Source: Opitutaceae bacterium
Lineage (GTDB): Bacteria > Verrucomicrobiota > Verrucomicrobiia > Opitutales > Opitutaceae
DNA length: 64,000 nucleotides
Reading direction: 5' to 3'
Assembly: GCA_016794785.1 (NCBI GenBank)
Contig: JAEUHC010000007.1
Span: 107,710 to 171,709, forward strand
Shown here: positions 48,969-57,226 of the stretch, one piece after another
Numbering within the stretch: position 1 is the stretch's first letter
Layout of the letters: every line of letters starts with the position of its first letter
Notes under the pieces: model-generated
Database searches by the model: none
The model's input: the letters and a program-made list of their open reading frames with translations, nothing else
Told to the model about the DNA's origin: nothing
Position numbers and translations under genes: made by a program

Positions 48969-51377
48969 CTACGGCAGCTCGTAGATTTCGACGAGGGCGA
49001 CGCCGGTGGTGTTATTCACGCCGCTGACTTGGGCGGTGTAGGAGCCGGGCTGGAGGACGACGCTCAGGGCGGCGTCCTTGGAGGTGGGGGCGAGAGGAAA
49101 AGCACCAACAGCAGTAAACGCCGAAGCGAGGGCGGCGCTGCCACCCCAATCGTCGTTCTGATTAACCTGAGTGCCGCCGGAATTGAAGACGGCGAGCTGC
49201 GGATCGGCGAGTGTGCCGGGCACGCCAAACTGCGACAGAGTTGGGCCGACGGCGCGGATAAGAAGGTTTTTCGGACCATTTCCTGTCAGGTTGAAGCCGA
49301 CGATGAGGATATTGGCGCCGGTGCCGACTTGGTTGCGGGCGGAGAGGTTGGTGTAGCGCGCGAGGGGTGAGCCGATGTCGCTGTCATAGGATTCGACGAG
49401 GACGACGCCCGTGGTCCCGGCGGCGCCGCTGACCTGGGCGCTGTAGCCGCCGGGTGCGAGCCGCGCGAGCAGCGCGGCGTCCTTGCTCGTGGCCGCGAGT
49501 GGAAACGCCCCGACCGCGCTGAACGCGGCCGAGAGCGCCGCGCCGCCACCCCAGTCGTCATTCTGCGCAATCTGCACGCTGGAGGAGTTGAAAAGCGCCA
49601 GCTGCGGATCGGCGAGCGTGCCGGGCACGCCGAACTGGCCGAGGGTGGGGCCGATGCCGCGGAGCAGAATATCCTTGGTGCCGCCCGCGGTGGTGAGGCC
49701 GACGATGAGGGTGTTGGCGCCGGTGCCGGCTGTGCTGCGCACGGAGAGGTTGTTGAGCCGAGAGACGGTATTCGCGACGGTGAGGGCCGCGGGGGCGGAG
49801 CTGACGACGCCGCCCGCGTTGCCGACGAGGCAGGTGTAGGTGCCGGTGTCGGCGGACTGCGCGTTGGCGAGAGTGAGGGTGGTGTTGGTTGCGCCCGTGA
49901 TGGTGACGCCGTTGCGCTGCCAATTGTAGCTCGTGGCGTTGGTCGCGTTGACGGAAAAAACCGCGGTGCCGCCGATGCCGACGGCCTGGGCGCGAGGCTG
50001 CGAGTTGATGGTGGGCGTGGCTTCGCCGTTGCCGGCGGTGAGCTGGAACGCGTAGCCCTGCGCGACGCCGTTCAGGGTAGCGTCGCCGGCGATGTTGTAG
50101 CTCAAGTCGGGGTTTTTCACGATCGCCGTGATCTTGTTAAACGTCCAGCCGGTGATGTTGGCGCCGTAGCCGCCGAGGAGCTTGCCGAGATCGTAGGTCT
50201 TGTAGGAGCCGTCGACCTTCGCCCAGAGCTGCGCGGTCTCGCGGAAGGAGGCGTCGAGGCCCGTTCCGCCGATGAACGATTCGTCCGGCGAAATGCAGAG
50301 CGCTTGGGCGCGCGTGAGCATGGGAAGGTTGGGCAGCATCGTCATGCCGCCGGCCTGAGTCCAAGTGAACGCGCTGTTGCCGCTGTTACCGACGACGCGC
50401 GTGCCGTCATGGCTCGTGGCGGTGGCCTGCGAGCTGGTCTGCCCCGCCAGCACGCCGAGATCGCGATAGCCGCCCGCCTGTCTCCAAAGGTAAGCGCGCG
50501 TCCGGAAAGTCTGCGCGTCTTGGTAGCTGCCGACGACGGTGAGGCCATCGCCGGAAATTCCGGCGGCGCTGGTGCGCATGGCGCCGGGATAGCCGCCAAT
50601 GCTGCGCACAGTCCACGGATCGTTTGCGATTTTCTCATAAATCACGGGGGTGGTCGTCTGGCTGCCGCCCGTTCCCTGGAAGGACTCGCCGACGAGTATT
50701 GTGCCGGTGGCCGAGCCGCCGACGACGGTTGCTCCGGTGTGTCCCATCAGCAAGGGCAGCACGATGGCGAAGGGCGCGGGCTCGCGGGGGTTGAACGTGA
50801 AAGGCTGCGAGGTCACGGCGCCCGGCTGCTCGTAGTAGCCATAGCCCACCGAGGCATCGCGCGACAGGCCGGTGAGAAACTGGTTGGTCGAGAGGGCCGG
50901 GATATTCAGCGTGAACTCGCGGGTGGTCCCCTTCAGCTCCTCGGTTGCGCCGGAGCCCTCAAACAGACCAGACCAAAAGAAGGGGCTCGCGAAGAGAGCA
51001 CGCGGGCCGCGGTAGTCGGTTTTTCCGAGGGTCCAGAATGCCCGGTCCCGCGTGGCCGAAATCGCGGTCACGAATGCCCTGATTTGGTTGGGCGTGACGA
51101 GATTGAATGCCAGCAGTATTCTCAGCCGCGGCTGCGTCTGGCCCAGCGCTGTTTCCGCGAAGCGGAACGCTGTTTGCCACTGGGCGGGGGTCGCGGTCGC
51201 CGCGGTGGCCCCCTGGGCGGTGAGGCTGGCCTCCACCAATTGCATCTCGGCGACAAAGGCCAGATCGACGAAGGCCTTGAGCGGGGAGGAACCGAGGGGC
51301 CCGAGCACGAGGAGGAGCAGGGCGAAGATCCGAATCAGCATCGGACGGGGCAGGGCGAGGCGGAGCGAGGTGATCAT
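48969..51377 (-). CDS. Large exported protein with HAF-like repeats, Ig domain and two C-terminal modules
   Basis: 802-residue secreted protein. Signal segment LIRIFALLLLVLGPLGSS is near the start (ATG at 51377; an ATG at 51341 is an alternative). An N-terminal alpha region (about 40-130) is of unknown type. HAF-type beta repeats (about 260-425) carry SIGGYPGAMRTSAAGISGDG, LGVLAGQTSSQATATSHDGT and MLPNLPMLTRAQALCISPDE. An Ig-like domain (about 455-530) has TIN-SQPRAQAVGIGGTAVFSVN and SYNWQRNGVTITGATN. Two tandem C-terminal modules (about 536-660 and 676-800) contain RGIGPTLGQFGVPG and RAVGPTLSQFGVPG. The same module ends the amidase at 5323 and the protein at 61546. Likely cell-surface; function unknown. 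It is divergent from an ECF sigma gene. Confidence 0.85.
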   Translation of the reverse strand: MITSLRLALPRPMLIRIFALLLLVLGPLGSSPLKAFVDLAFVAEMQLVEASLTAQGATAATATPAQWQTAFRFAETALGQTQPRLRILLAFNLVTPNQIRAFVTAISATRDRAFWTLGKTDYRGPRALFASPFFWSGLFEGSGATEELKGTTREFTLNIPALSTNQFLTGLSRDASVGYGYYEQPGAVTSQPFTFNPREPAPFAIVLPLLMGHTGATVVGGSATGTILVGESFQGTGGSQTTTPVIYEKIANDPWTVRSIGGYPGAMRTSAAGISGDGLTVVGSYQDAQTFRTRAYLWRQAGGYRDLGVLAGQTSSQATATSHDGTRVVGNSGNSAFTWTQAGGMTMLPNLPMLTRAQALCISPDESFIGGTGLDASFRETAQLWAKVDGSYKTYDLGKLLGGYGANITGWTFNKITAIVKNPDLSYNIAGDATLNGVAQGYAFQLTAGNGEATPTINSQPRAQAVGIGGTAVFSVNATNATSYNWQRNGVTITGATNTTLTLANAQSADTGTYTCLVGNAGGVVSSAPAALTVANTVSRLNNLSVRSTAGTGANTLIVGLTTAGGTKDILLRGIGPTLGQFGVPGTLADPQLALFNSSSVQIAQNDDWGGGAALSAAFSAVGAFPLAATSKDAALLARLAPGGYSAQVSGAAGTTGVVLVESYDSDIGSPLARYTNLSARNQVGTGANILIVGFNLTGNGPKNLLIRAVGPTLSQFGVPGTLADPQLAVFNSGGTQVNQNDDWGGSAALASAFTAVGAFPLAPTSKDAALSVVLQPGSYTAQVSGVNNTTGVALVEIYELP

Positions 51378-51473
51378 GGCAAGGGCGGGGAATGCGGTTG
51401 AGGATCGGAAGCGGGGAAGCCTGTTCGGGGGACGGGGCTAAAACGGGGGCTCGGGCGCACTTCTTTCAAAAAT

Positions 51474-51498
51474 CGCCGGAAATATTTTTCCTCCGGCG
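51474..51498. promoter_or_regulatory. Possible operator between the Ig protein and ECF sigma genes
   Basis: An inverted repeat cgccgga/tccggcg has an 11-base AT-rich spacer (aatatttttcc), with arm centres 18 bases apart, in the 177-base divergent intergenic region. The geometry suits a dimeric regulator. There is no direct evidence of function. Confidence 0.3.
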
Positions 51499-51554
51499 CG
51501 ACTTTGTTGAAAGATTCCGGCCACGACGCCCGTTTTAGGGGCGCGTTCTATCCC

Positions 51555-52175
51555 ATGAACCCCGAGCCCGCCTCCGATCTGCGCACCCGCTCCACGCTGC
51601 TCTTTCGGCTGCGGGACTGGAAAGATGCGGCGAGCTGGGAGGAGTTTAACCGCCTCTATCGAAAACTCGTGCAGGGCCTCGCCGAGCGCTCCGGCCTCAC
51701 CCATGCGGAGGCGGAGGAGGTCGCGCAGGATGTCTTCAAGCGCGTGGCCGAGACGATCCACGACTTTGAATCCAATCCGCAGCGCGGTTCGTTTCGCCGT
51801 TGGCTGATGAATCTCACCCGCTGGCGCATCGCCGACAAATTCCGCGAGCGGCCCGCCGGCGCCGAGCGCGGCCCGCGGCGCGAACTCCAAGACGGCACCG
51901 CGACCGCCGAACGCATCCCCGACGACGCCGAGCCGGACGCCGGATGGGACGAGGAGTGGCGCAAGCACGTGCTCGACGCCGCCCTTGATCGCATCGCGCG
52001 CCGGACGAAGCCGCGGCATTTCCAAGTCTTCGATCTCTATGTGCGGCAGAATTGGCCGGTGCTGCGCGTCGCGAGCGAACTTGGGATCGGCCCCGCCTCG
52101 GTCTATCTGATCGGGCACCGGGTGAAGCAGCAGCTCAAGGCCGAGGTCGCGCGGCTTGAGGCGCAATTGGGGTAG
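51555..52175 (+). CDS. ECF sigma factor of the kinase-associated type
   Basis: 206-residue sigma-70 family protein. Region 2: RDWKDAASWEEFNRLYRKLV, LTHAEAEEVAQDVFKRVAET, RGSFRRWLMNLTRWRIADKF. Region 4: TKPRHFQVFDLYVRQNWPVL followed by the helix-turn-helix VASELGIGPASVYLIGHRVK. The ATG at 51555 (MNPEPASDLRTRSTLLFRLRD) is typical of the Planctomycetes/Verrucomicrobia ECF groups that sit next to Ser/Thr kinases and lack an anti-sigma factor. The kinase gene starts 146 bases downstream. That pairing implies control by phosphorylation (inference). Confidence 0.88.
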   Translation: MNPEPASDLRTRSTLLFRLRDWKDAASWEEFNRLYRKLVQGLAERSGLTHAEAEEVAQDVFKRVAETIHDFESNPQRGSFRRWLMNLTRWRIADKFRERPAGAERGPRRELQDGTATAERIPDDAEPDAGWDEEWRKHVLDAALDRIARRTKPRHFQVFDLYVRQNWPVLRVASELGIGPASVYLIGHRVKQQLKAEVARLEAQLG

Positions 52176-52321
52176 CGTTAGGCCGCAAGTCCGCGCAGGA
52201 GGGCGATGGCCCAGGCCCATCGGCACGGGCGGGAGGCGCGCACTGTCTTGCGCCGGGCGAATCCTGTCATCCGCCGCTTTCCCATCGACCGCCGCCGCAC
52301 ACTTTGCGAAAACCCCGGGCC

Positions 52322-54916
52322 GTGAAGCCGTCGATTCCCGACTACGACCTGCTCCGCCTGATCGGCCGCGGGAGCTATGGGGATGTCTGGCTCGCGCGCG
52401 GCGTGACGGGGATTTATCGCGCGGTGAAAGTCGTCTGGCGTGATCGGTTTGACGACGAGCAGCCGTTCGAGCGCGAGTTCAAGGGACTCAAGGAATTCGC
52501 CGCCATCTCGCTTTCCGAGGCGCACCAGCTTGCCTTGCTGCACATCGGGCGCAGCCCGGATGGCGCCTTCTTTTATTATGTGATGGAGCTGGCCGACGAC
52601 GCTGCGACCGACCGCCTGATCGATCCGGCGCGTTACGTGCCGCTGACGTTGAAGGAAGTGCGGGCCCGCCGCGGGCGACTGCCGGCGGCGGAGTGCGTGG
52701 CGCACGGTGTGGCGCTCGCCCGCGGCCTCGCGGGGCTGCATGCGCACGGGCTCGTGCATCGCGACATCAAGCCTTCCAACATCGTCGTGGTCGAAGGGCA
52801 TGCGAAACTCGCCGACATCGGGCTCGTCGCCTCCGTGTCGGAGGCGAGCACCTACGTCGGCACCGCGGGCTTCGTGCCGCCGGAAGGGCCGGGCGCGCCT
52901 TCCGCCGATGTGTTCGCGCTCGGCAAGGTGCTCTACGAGCTTTCGACCGGGCTCGATCGCAATGACTTCCCGCGCCTGCCCGCGGGCCTGCGCGACATCG
53001 CCGATGGCCGCGAACTGCTTGAGTTGAACGAAATCCTGCTCCGCGCGTGCGATCCGTCGCCGGCCGGGCGCTACGCCGACGGCGCGGTGCTGTTCGCTGA
53101 CATGCAGCTCCTCCAGGCCGGCCGCTCGCTGCGCCGGCGCCGCACGGTGGGGCGCATCCTGCGCGCCGCCGCGCTGGTCGCGGTGACCATGGGCCTCGCG
53201 GCGGGGGGCGCTTGGTTTTCTCAAACCCGCAGCGCCCCGGTCGCCGCGGCTTCCGCGAAGCCAGCACACCCCAAGTCGATCGCGGTGCTGCCGTTCTCCA
53301 ACCTCAGCCCGGATCCGGCGAACGCGTTTTTCGCCGAAGGCATGCACGATGAGCTGACGACGCAGCTCAGCCGCATCCGCGACCTCAAGGTGATCTCGCG
53401 CGGCTCGACGCTCGCCTATCCGCCCGGCCCGCGCGCCCTGCGCCGGATTGGCGACGACCTCGGGGTCGCCACCGTGCTCGAGGGCAGTGTGCGCCGGGTG
53501 GGCGATCATGTGCGCGTGAGCGCGGCGCTCATCGATGTGCGGACGGACGCGCGGCTCTGGACGCAGACCTACGAGCGCGATCTGGCGGATGCGTTTGCGA
53601 TTCAGGCCGCGCTCGCGCGCGAGATTGCGGGCGCGCTGCATGCCACGCTCACCGCCGGGGAGCGGGCCCGCATCGAGCGCCGCCACACGCAGGATCGGGT
53701 GGCCTACGATCTTTATCTGCGCGCGCGCGCCTACGGCCAGCAGGCGTTCATCGATCGCGAGCCGCTCGACCGTGCGGTAGAGCTCTACGAGCAGGCGCTC
53801 GCGCGCGACCCGGCGTTTGTGCTGGCCCATGTGCAGCTCGCCCTCACCCACGGCACACTCTACTGGTATGGCCACTTCGATCCCACGCCCGCTCGCCTCG
53901 CACGGTTGAAGGCGGCGGTGGATGCGGCCGTGCGCCTCGCGCCCGATCTGCCCGAGACCCGCCTCGCGCTGGGCTCGTATTACTACCGCGGCCCGCGCGA
54001 CCTGCCGCGGGCGCTCACGGAGCTGCAGGCCGCCGAGGCCGGGTTGCCCAACGACGCCCAGCTGCGCACGTTCATCGCCGCCATCGCGCGGCGCACCTAC
54101 CATTGGCAGGAATCGGCGGAGCAATTCGGGCGGGCGGTGGCGCTCAACCCCGTGGACCGCACGGGGGCCGCGGAATACGTGCTCACCCTGCTGTTCCTGC
54201 GCCGCTACCCGGAGCTGATCGACTTTGCCGAGCGCTATGTGGCGCAGTTTCCCGACAACCGCAGCATCATGCGCAACGCCTCGCGGGCCCGCTATGAACT
54301 GGACGGCGATCGCCCGGCCTACCTACAACGCTATGCGCTCATGCCCCTGCAGCAGGCCGACAAGTTCGGGCTAGATGCCGCCGCCGACCTTGCCTTCCTC
54401 AAGGGCGACTTTGCCGAGGCGGATCGTGTGCTGCGCGACCCGCGCATCAAGTTCATCCCCAGTCCGGGATCGGTCGTATCCGATCCCGTGGCGTTGCAAC
54501 GCGCTCAGCTCGCCTGGCTGATGAACCGGCCCGACGACGCGCGCATCCTCGCCGACGAAGCAATCCAGCACTACGCGACGCGCGAGTGGGCGCCGCGTCA
54601 AAAGCCCTCGGTCCTCATCGCGACCGCCCAGGCCCATGCTTGCGCCGGCCGCGAGGCCGATGCGCTGCGCTGTGCGCGCGAGGCGTGGGGGCTGCTCGAG
54701 GGCAAGGACAGTTTTCACGAAGCCGAGGAGCGACCCCGGCTCGGGCTCGTTTACGCGCTCCTGGATCGCCGCGAGGAAGCACTGGCCTGCCTGCGCGAAA
54801 TGATGGCCGGCCCTTGCCGCAAGACCGCGCAGGAATTCCGCCATGATCCCGTCTGGGCGCGGCTCAAGGCGGACCCGCGCTTCGAGGAGATCCTGCGCAC
54901 GGCCAAAACACTCTGA
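52322..54916 (+). CDS. Ser/Thr protein kinase with FlgO-like and TPR regions
   Basis: 864-residue membrane signalling protein. Kinase domain (1-265): glycine loop LIGRGSYGDVW (residues about 14-24), lysine in AVKVVW, catalytic HRDIKPSNIVVV (about 150), and the metal motif DIGLVA in place of the usual DFG. One transmembrane helix near 280-298 (ILRAAALVAVTMGLAAGG). A FlgO/adenylate-cyclase-associated region (about 317-445) has SIAVLPFSNLSPDPANAFFA and LGVATVLEGSVRRVGDHVRV. TPR repeats (about 460-850) complete the extracytoplasmic part. The GTG at 52322 is preferred; an in-frame TTG at 52304 is the alternative. It is expected to act with the ECF sigma factor upstream. Confidence 0.9.
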   Translation: MKPSIPDYDLLRLIGRGSYGDVWLARGVTGIYRAVKVVWRDRFDDEQPFEREFKGLKEFAAISLSEAHQLALLHIGRSPDGAFFYYVMELADDAATDRLIDPARYVPLTLKEVRARRGRLPAAECVAHGVALARGLAGLHAHGLVHRDIKPSNIVVVEGHAKLADIGLVASVSEASTYVGTAGFVPPEGPGAPSADVFALGKVLYELSTGLDRNDFPRLPAGLRDIADGRELLELNEILLRACDPSPAGRYADGAVLFADMQLLQAGRSLRRRRTVGRILRAAALVAVTMGLAAGGAWFSQTRSAPVAAASAKPAHPKSIAVLPFSNLSPDPANAFFAEGMHDELTTQLSRIRDLKVISRGSTLAYPPGPRALRRIGDDLGVATVLEGSVRRVGDHVRVSAALIDVRTDARLWTQTYERDLADAFAIQAALAREIAGALHATLTAGERARIERRHTQDRVAYDLYLRARAYGQQAFIDREPLDRAVELYEQALARDPAFVLAHVQLALTHGTLYWYGHFDPTPARLARLKAAVDAAVRLAPDLPETRLALGSYYYRGPRDLPRALTELQAAEAGLPNDAQLRTFIAAIARRTYHWQESAEQFGRAVALNPVDRTGAAEYVLTLLFLRRYPELIDFAERYVAQFPDNRSIMRNASRARYELDGDRPAYLQRYALMPLQQADKFGLDAAADLAFLKGDFAEADRVLRDPRIKFIPSPGSVVSDPVALQRAQLAWLMNRPDDARILADEAIQHYATREWAPRQKPSVLIATAQAHACAGREADALRCAREAWGLLEGKDSFHEAEERPRLGLVYALLDRREEALACLREMMAGPCRKTAQEFRHDPVWARLKADPRFEEILRTAKTL

Positions 54917-55035
54917 GCCCTGCTCAGGTGGTGGCGCGGGGCAGGGGCGGGTGCGCGACATTGCCCGGACGCGGCGCGAGCCAGTTCGTTCACTCACGCG
55001 TTGCCTTCGGCCCGCCGTGACCTTTGCTCCGCGCC

Positions 55036-56124
55036 ATGATCATCGGCGTCCCCAAGGAGATCAAGATTGGTGAAACGCGGGTTTCGATGCCCCCGAGCCT
55101 GTGCCGTCGTTGTGTTTCGCTCGGCGCCCAGGTGCTCATCCAGAAGGGCGCGGGCATCACGGCCGGTTTTCGTGACGACGAGTATCGCGCCGCCGGCGCC
55201 ACTCTCGTCGGCAGTGCCGCCAAGGTCTGGCGTGCGGCCGATCTCATCCTGAAGGTGAAGGAGCCGCTCGCCGAGGAATACCCGCTCCTGCGCGAGGGGC
55301 AGGCGCTTTTCACGTATCTTCACCTCGCGGCGGGGCCGGAGTTGGCGAAGGTGCTTTTGAAAAAGCGGATCCTCGGCATCGCCTACGAGACTGTCGAGGG
55401 CTCCGACGGCCAGTTTCCGCTGCTCAAGCCGATGTCCCAGATCGCGGGGCGGCTCTCGATCCAGATCGGGGCTTATTTTCTCCAGTCGCAGCACGGCGGC
55501 TCGGGTGTGCTGCTCGGTGGCATCCCCGGCACGATGCCCGGCCATGTCGTGGTGGTCGGCGCGGGTAACTCCGGCGCGCACGCTGTGCAGATGGCCGCGG
55601 GCATGGGCGCGCGCGTGACCGTGCTCGATCTCGACACGCGCAAGCTCGAGGCGCTGGACGTCGAGTATCGCGGCCGGGTCGTCACGCTCATGTCGAATCC
55701 CGCCAACCTTGAGCACGAGGTGGCCGATGCCGACCTGCTCATCGGCGCCGTGCTCATCCCCGCGGCCAAGGCGCCGACGGTGGTGAGCAAGAAAATGATT
55801 TCCCGCATGCGTCCCGGCAGCGTGATTGTGGACATCGCGATCGATCAGGGCGGGTGCATCGAGAGCATCCGCCCGACCTCGCACGAGAAGCCCGTCTATC
55901 TCGAGCATGGCGTGATTCACTACGCGGTGCCCAACATGCCGGCGCTCGTCGGCCGCACCTCGACCCTCGGCCTCACGCAGGCGACGGAGCCGTATGTGGC
56001 GCTCCTCGTGCAGAAGGGCGTCGCACGCGCCCTCGCCGAGCACAAAGGCCTCGCCAAAGGCGTGAACACCCGCGACGGCAAGATCACCTACGACGCGGTG
56101 GCGAAGGCGCTGGGGTATGCATAA
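55036..56124 (+). CDS. ald: Alanine dehydrogenase
   Basis: NAD-dependent interconversion of L-alanine and pyruvate plus ammonia. The 362-residue protein begins MIIGVPKEIKIGETRVSMPP. Conserved blocks: LILKVKEPLAEEYPLLREGQ (substrate Lys), LFTYLHLAAGPELAKVL (catalytic His), VVVGAGNSGAHAVQMAAGMG (NAD fold) and VIVDIAIDQGGCIES. It ends DGKITYDAVAKALGYA. Several positions (SMPPSLCRRCVSLG, GNSGAHAV) deviate from the commonest Ald consensus, but the overall match is complete. The ATG at 55036 is chosen over a TTG at 55024. Confidence 0.95.
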   Translation: MIIGVPKEIKIGETRVSMPPSLCRRCVSLGAQVLIQKGAGITAGFRDDEYRAAGATLVGSAAKVWRAADLILKVKEPLAEEYPLLREGQALFTYLHLAAGPELAKVLLKKRILGIAYETVEGSDGQFPLLKPMSQIAGRLSIQIGAYFLQSQHGGSGVLLGGIPGTMPGHVVVVGAGNSGAHAVQMAAGMGARVTVLDLDTRKLEALDVEYRGRVVTLMSNPANLEHEVADADLLIGAVLIPAAKAPTVVSKKMISRMRPGSVIVDIAIDQGGCIESIRPTSHEKPVYLEHGVIHYAVPNMPALVGRTSTLGLTQATEPYVALLVQKGVARALAEHKGLAKGVNTRDGKITYDAVAKALGYA

Positions 56125-56141
56125 TCAGTGAAATTAGACGT

Positions 56142-56306
56142 ATGAGTGTCGGTGCGCTGATATTCCTAAGTATACTCGGAGTAGGAATCGCCGCACTCGT
56201 CATATGGATTTCGTGGCATCAGAAAAAGAACCCTCCTCCAGGAACAAGAGATCCTTACCGCTTCGGCGATGGCAGCAGCGGCGGTGATGGTGGCGCGAGC
56301 GAATAA
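56142..56306 (+). CDS. Small single-pass membrane protein, 54 aa
   Basis: One transmembrane helix (ALIFLSILGVGIAALVIWIS) is followed by a basic turn (WHQKKNPPP) and a Gly/Ser/Asp-rich tail (FGDGSSGGDGGASE). Its codons are more AT-rich than ald or the following hydrolase. It lies 17 bases after ald and four bases before the next ATG, so it may be translated with its neighbours. No family or function is recognised. Confidence 0.65.
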   Translation: MSVGALIFLSILGVGIAALVIWISWHQKKNPPPGTRDPYRFGDGSSGGDGGASE

Positions 56307-56310
56307 ATCT

Positions 56311-57180
56311 ATGAAGCACCTCACGATTTTTTTCCTGTTGTTGTTCAGCACCATTCTTCTAAGCGCCGCGCCGCTGCCGAAGGGCCCCGGCTCGGTCGAG
56401 TGTCCCAACGGCACGGAACCCATCACGCTCTTCACCTACAAGCCGCCGACCTACAAGTCCGGCCCGCTCCTCGTCGTATGCCACGGCGTCGGGCGCAATG
56501 CCGAGGACTACCGCAATTTCGCGATCACGCTGGCAGAGCGTTTCGGCGCGATTGTCGTCGCACCGTTGTTCGACACACAGCGGTTCCCAAGCGCGCGCTA
56601 CCAGCGCGGCGGGCTGGTCGGTGCGGATGGCAAGGCACAGCCACCCGAGGCGTGGACCTACGCGGCCATCCCGAGAATCGTCGCGCACGTGCGCGCGCTG
56701 GAGGGCAAGAGCGGTGACGCGCTGCCGTATTACCTCGTCGGACACTCGGCGGGCGGGCAGTTTCTCGTCCGCCTGGCGGCCTTCATGCCGGGCGAGGCCG
56801 TGCGCATCATCGCGGCCAATCCCGGCTCGCATCTTTTCCCGACGCGCGATCAGGCGTTTGGCTACGGCTTCGGCGGACTGCCGGACGAGCTGAGCGGCGA
56901 CGATGTGATCCGGCGTTATCTGGCAGCCCCGCTGACATTCTACCTCGGCACTGACGACATCTATCCGCGGCCGAGTTTCGACGACAGCGCCGCGGGCATG
57001 AAGCAAGGCGCGAACCGGCTGGAGCGCGGGCGCAACTGCTTCGAGGCGGCGCTCAAGCTCGCGGCCGAGCGCGGCTGGGCGTTCAACTGGCGCAAGGTCG
57101 AGACCCCTGACATCGGCCATGACGCGGCGTTCATGTTCGCGGCCAAGGAAGCCGGCGATGCGCTGTTCGGAAAAAACTGA
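56311..57180 (+). CDS. Exported alpha/beta hydrolase
   Basis: 289-residue protein with signal peptide (LTIFFLLLFSTILLSAAPLP). The alpha/beta-hydrolase fold has the oxyanion stretch LLVVCHGVGRNAEDYRNF, the nucleophile elbow YLVGHSAGGQFLVRLAAF (Ser about 155), the acid in FYLGTDDIYPRPSFDD, and the terminal His in TPDIGHDAAFMF. It is probably a periplasmic esterase or depolymerase-like enzyme; the substrate is unknown. The ATG at 56311 is chosen over an in-frame start at 56269 that lacks the signal. Confidence 0.87.
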   Translation: MKHLTIFFLLLFSTILLSAAPLPKGPGSVECPNGTEPITLFTYKPPTYKSGPLLVVCHGVGRNAEDYRNFAITLAERFGAIVVAPLFDTQRFPSARYQRGGLVGADGKAQPPEAWTYAAIPRIVAHVRALEGKSGDALPYYLVGHSAGGQFLVRLAAFMPGEAVRIIAANPGSHLFPTRDQAFGYGFGGLPDELSGDDVIRRYLAAPLTFYLGTDDIYPRPSFDDSAAGMKQGANRLERGRNCFEAALKLAAERGWAFNWRKVETPDIGHDAAFMFAAKEAGDALFGKN

Positions 57181-57196
57181 GGGTGCGCTTGAGCTC

Positions 57197-57226
57197 GTAG
57201 CCCGCCTCGTGAGAGGAGGGACGGGC
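57197..57226. repeat. Degenerate class-3 hairpin overlapping the next gene start
   Basis: It reads gtagcccgcctc-gtga-gaggaggg and then acgggcc, with imperfect arms, and shares the gtga loop with the hairpin at 43375. The proposed GTG start (57209) of the following gene is inside the loop. Confidence 0.5.
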
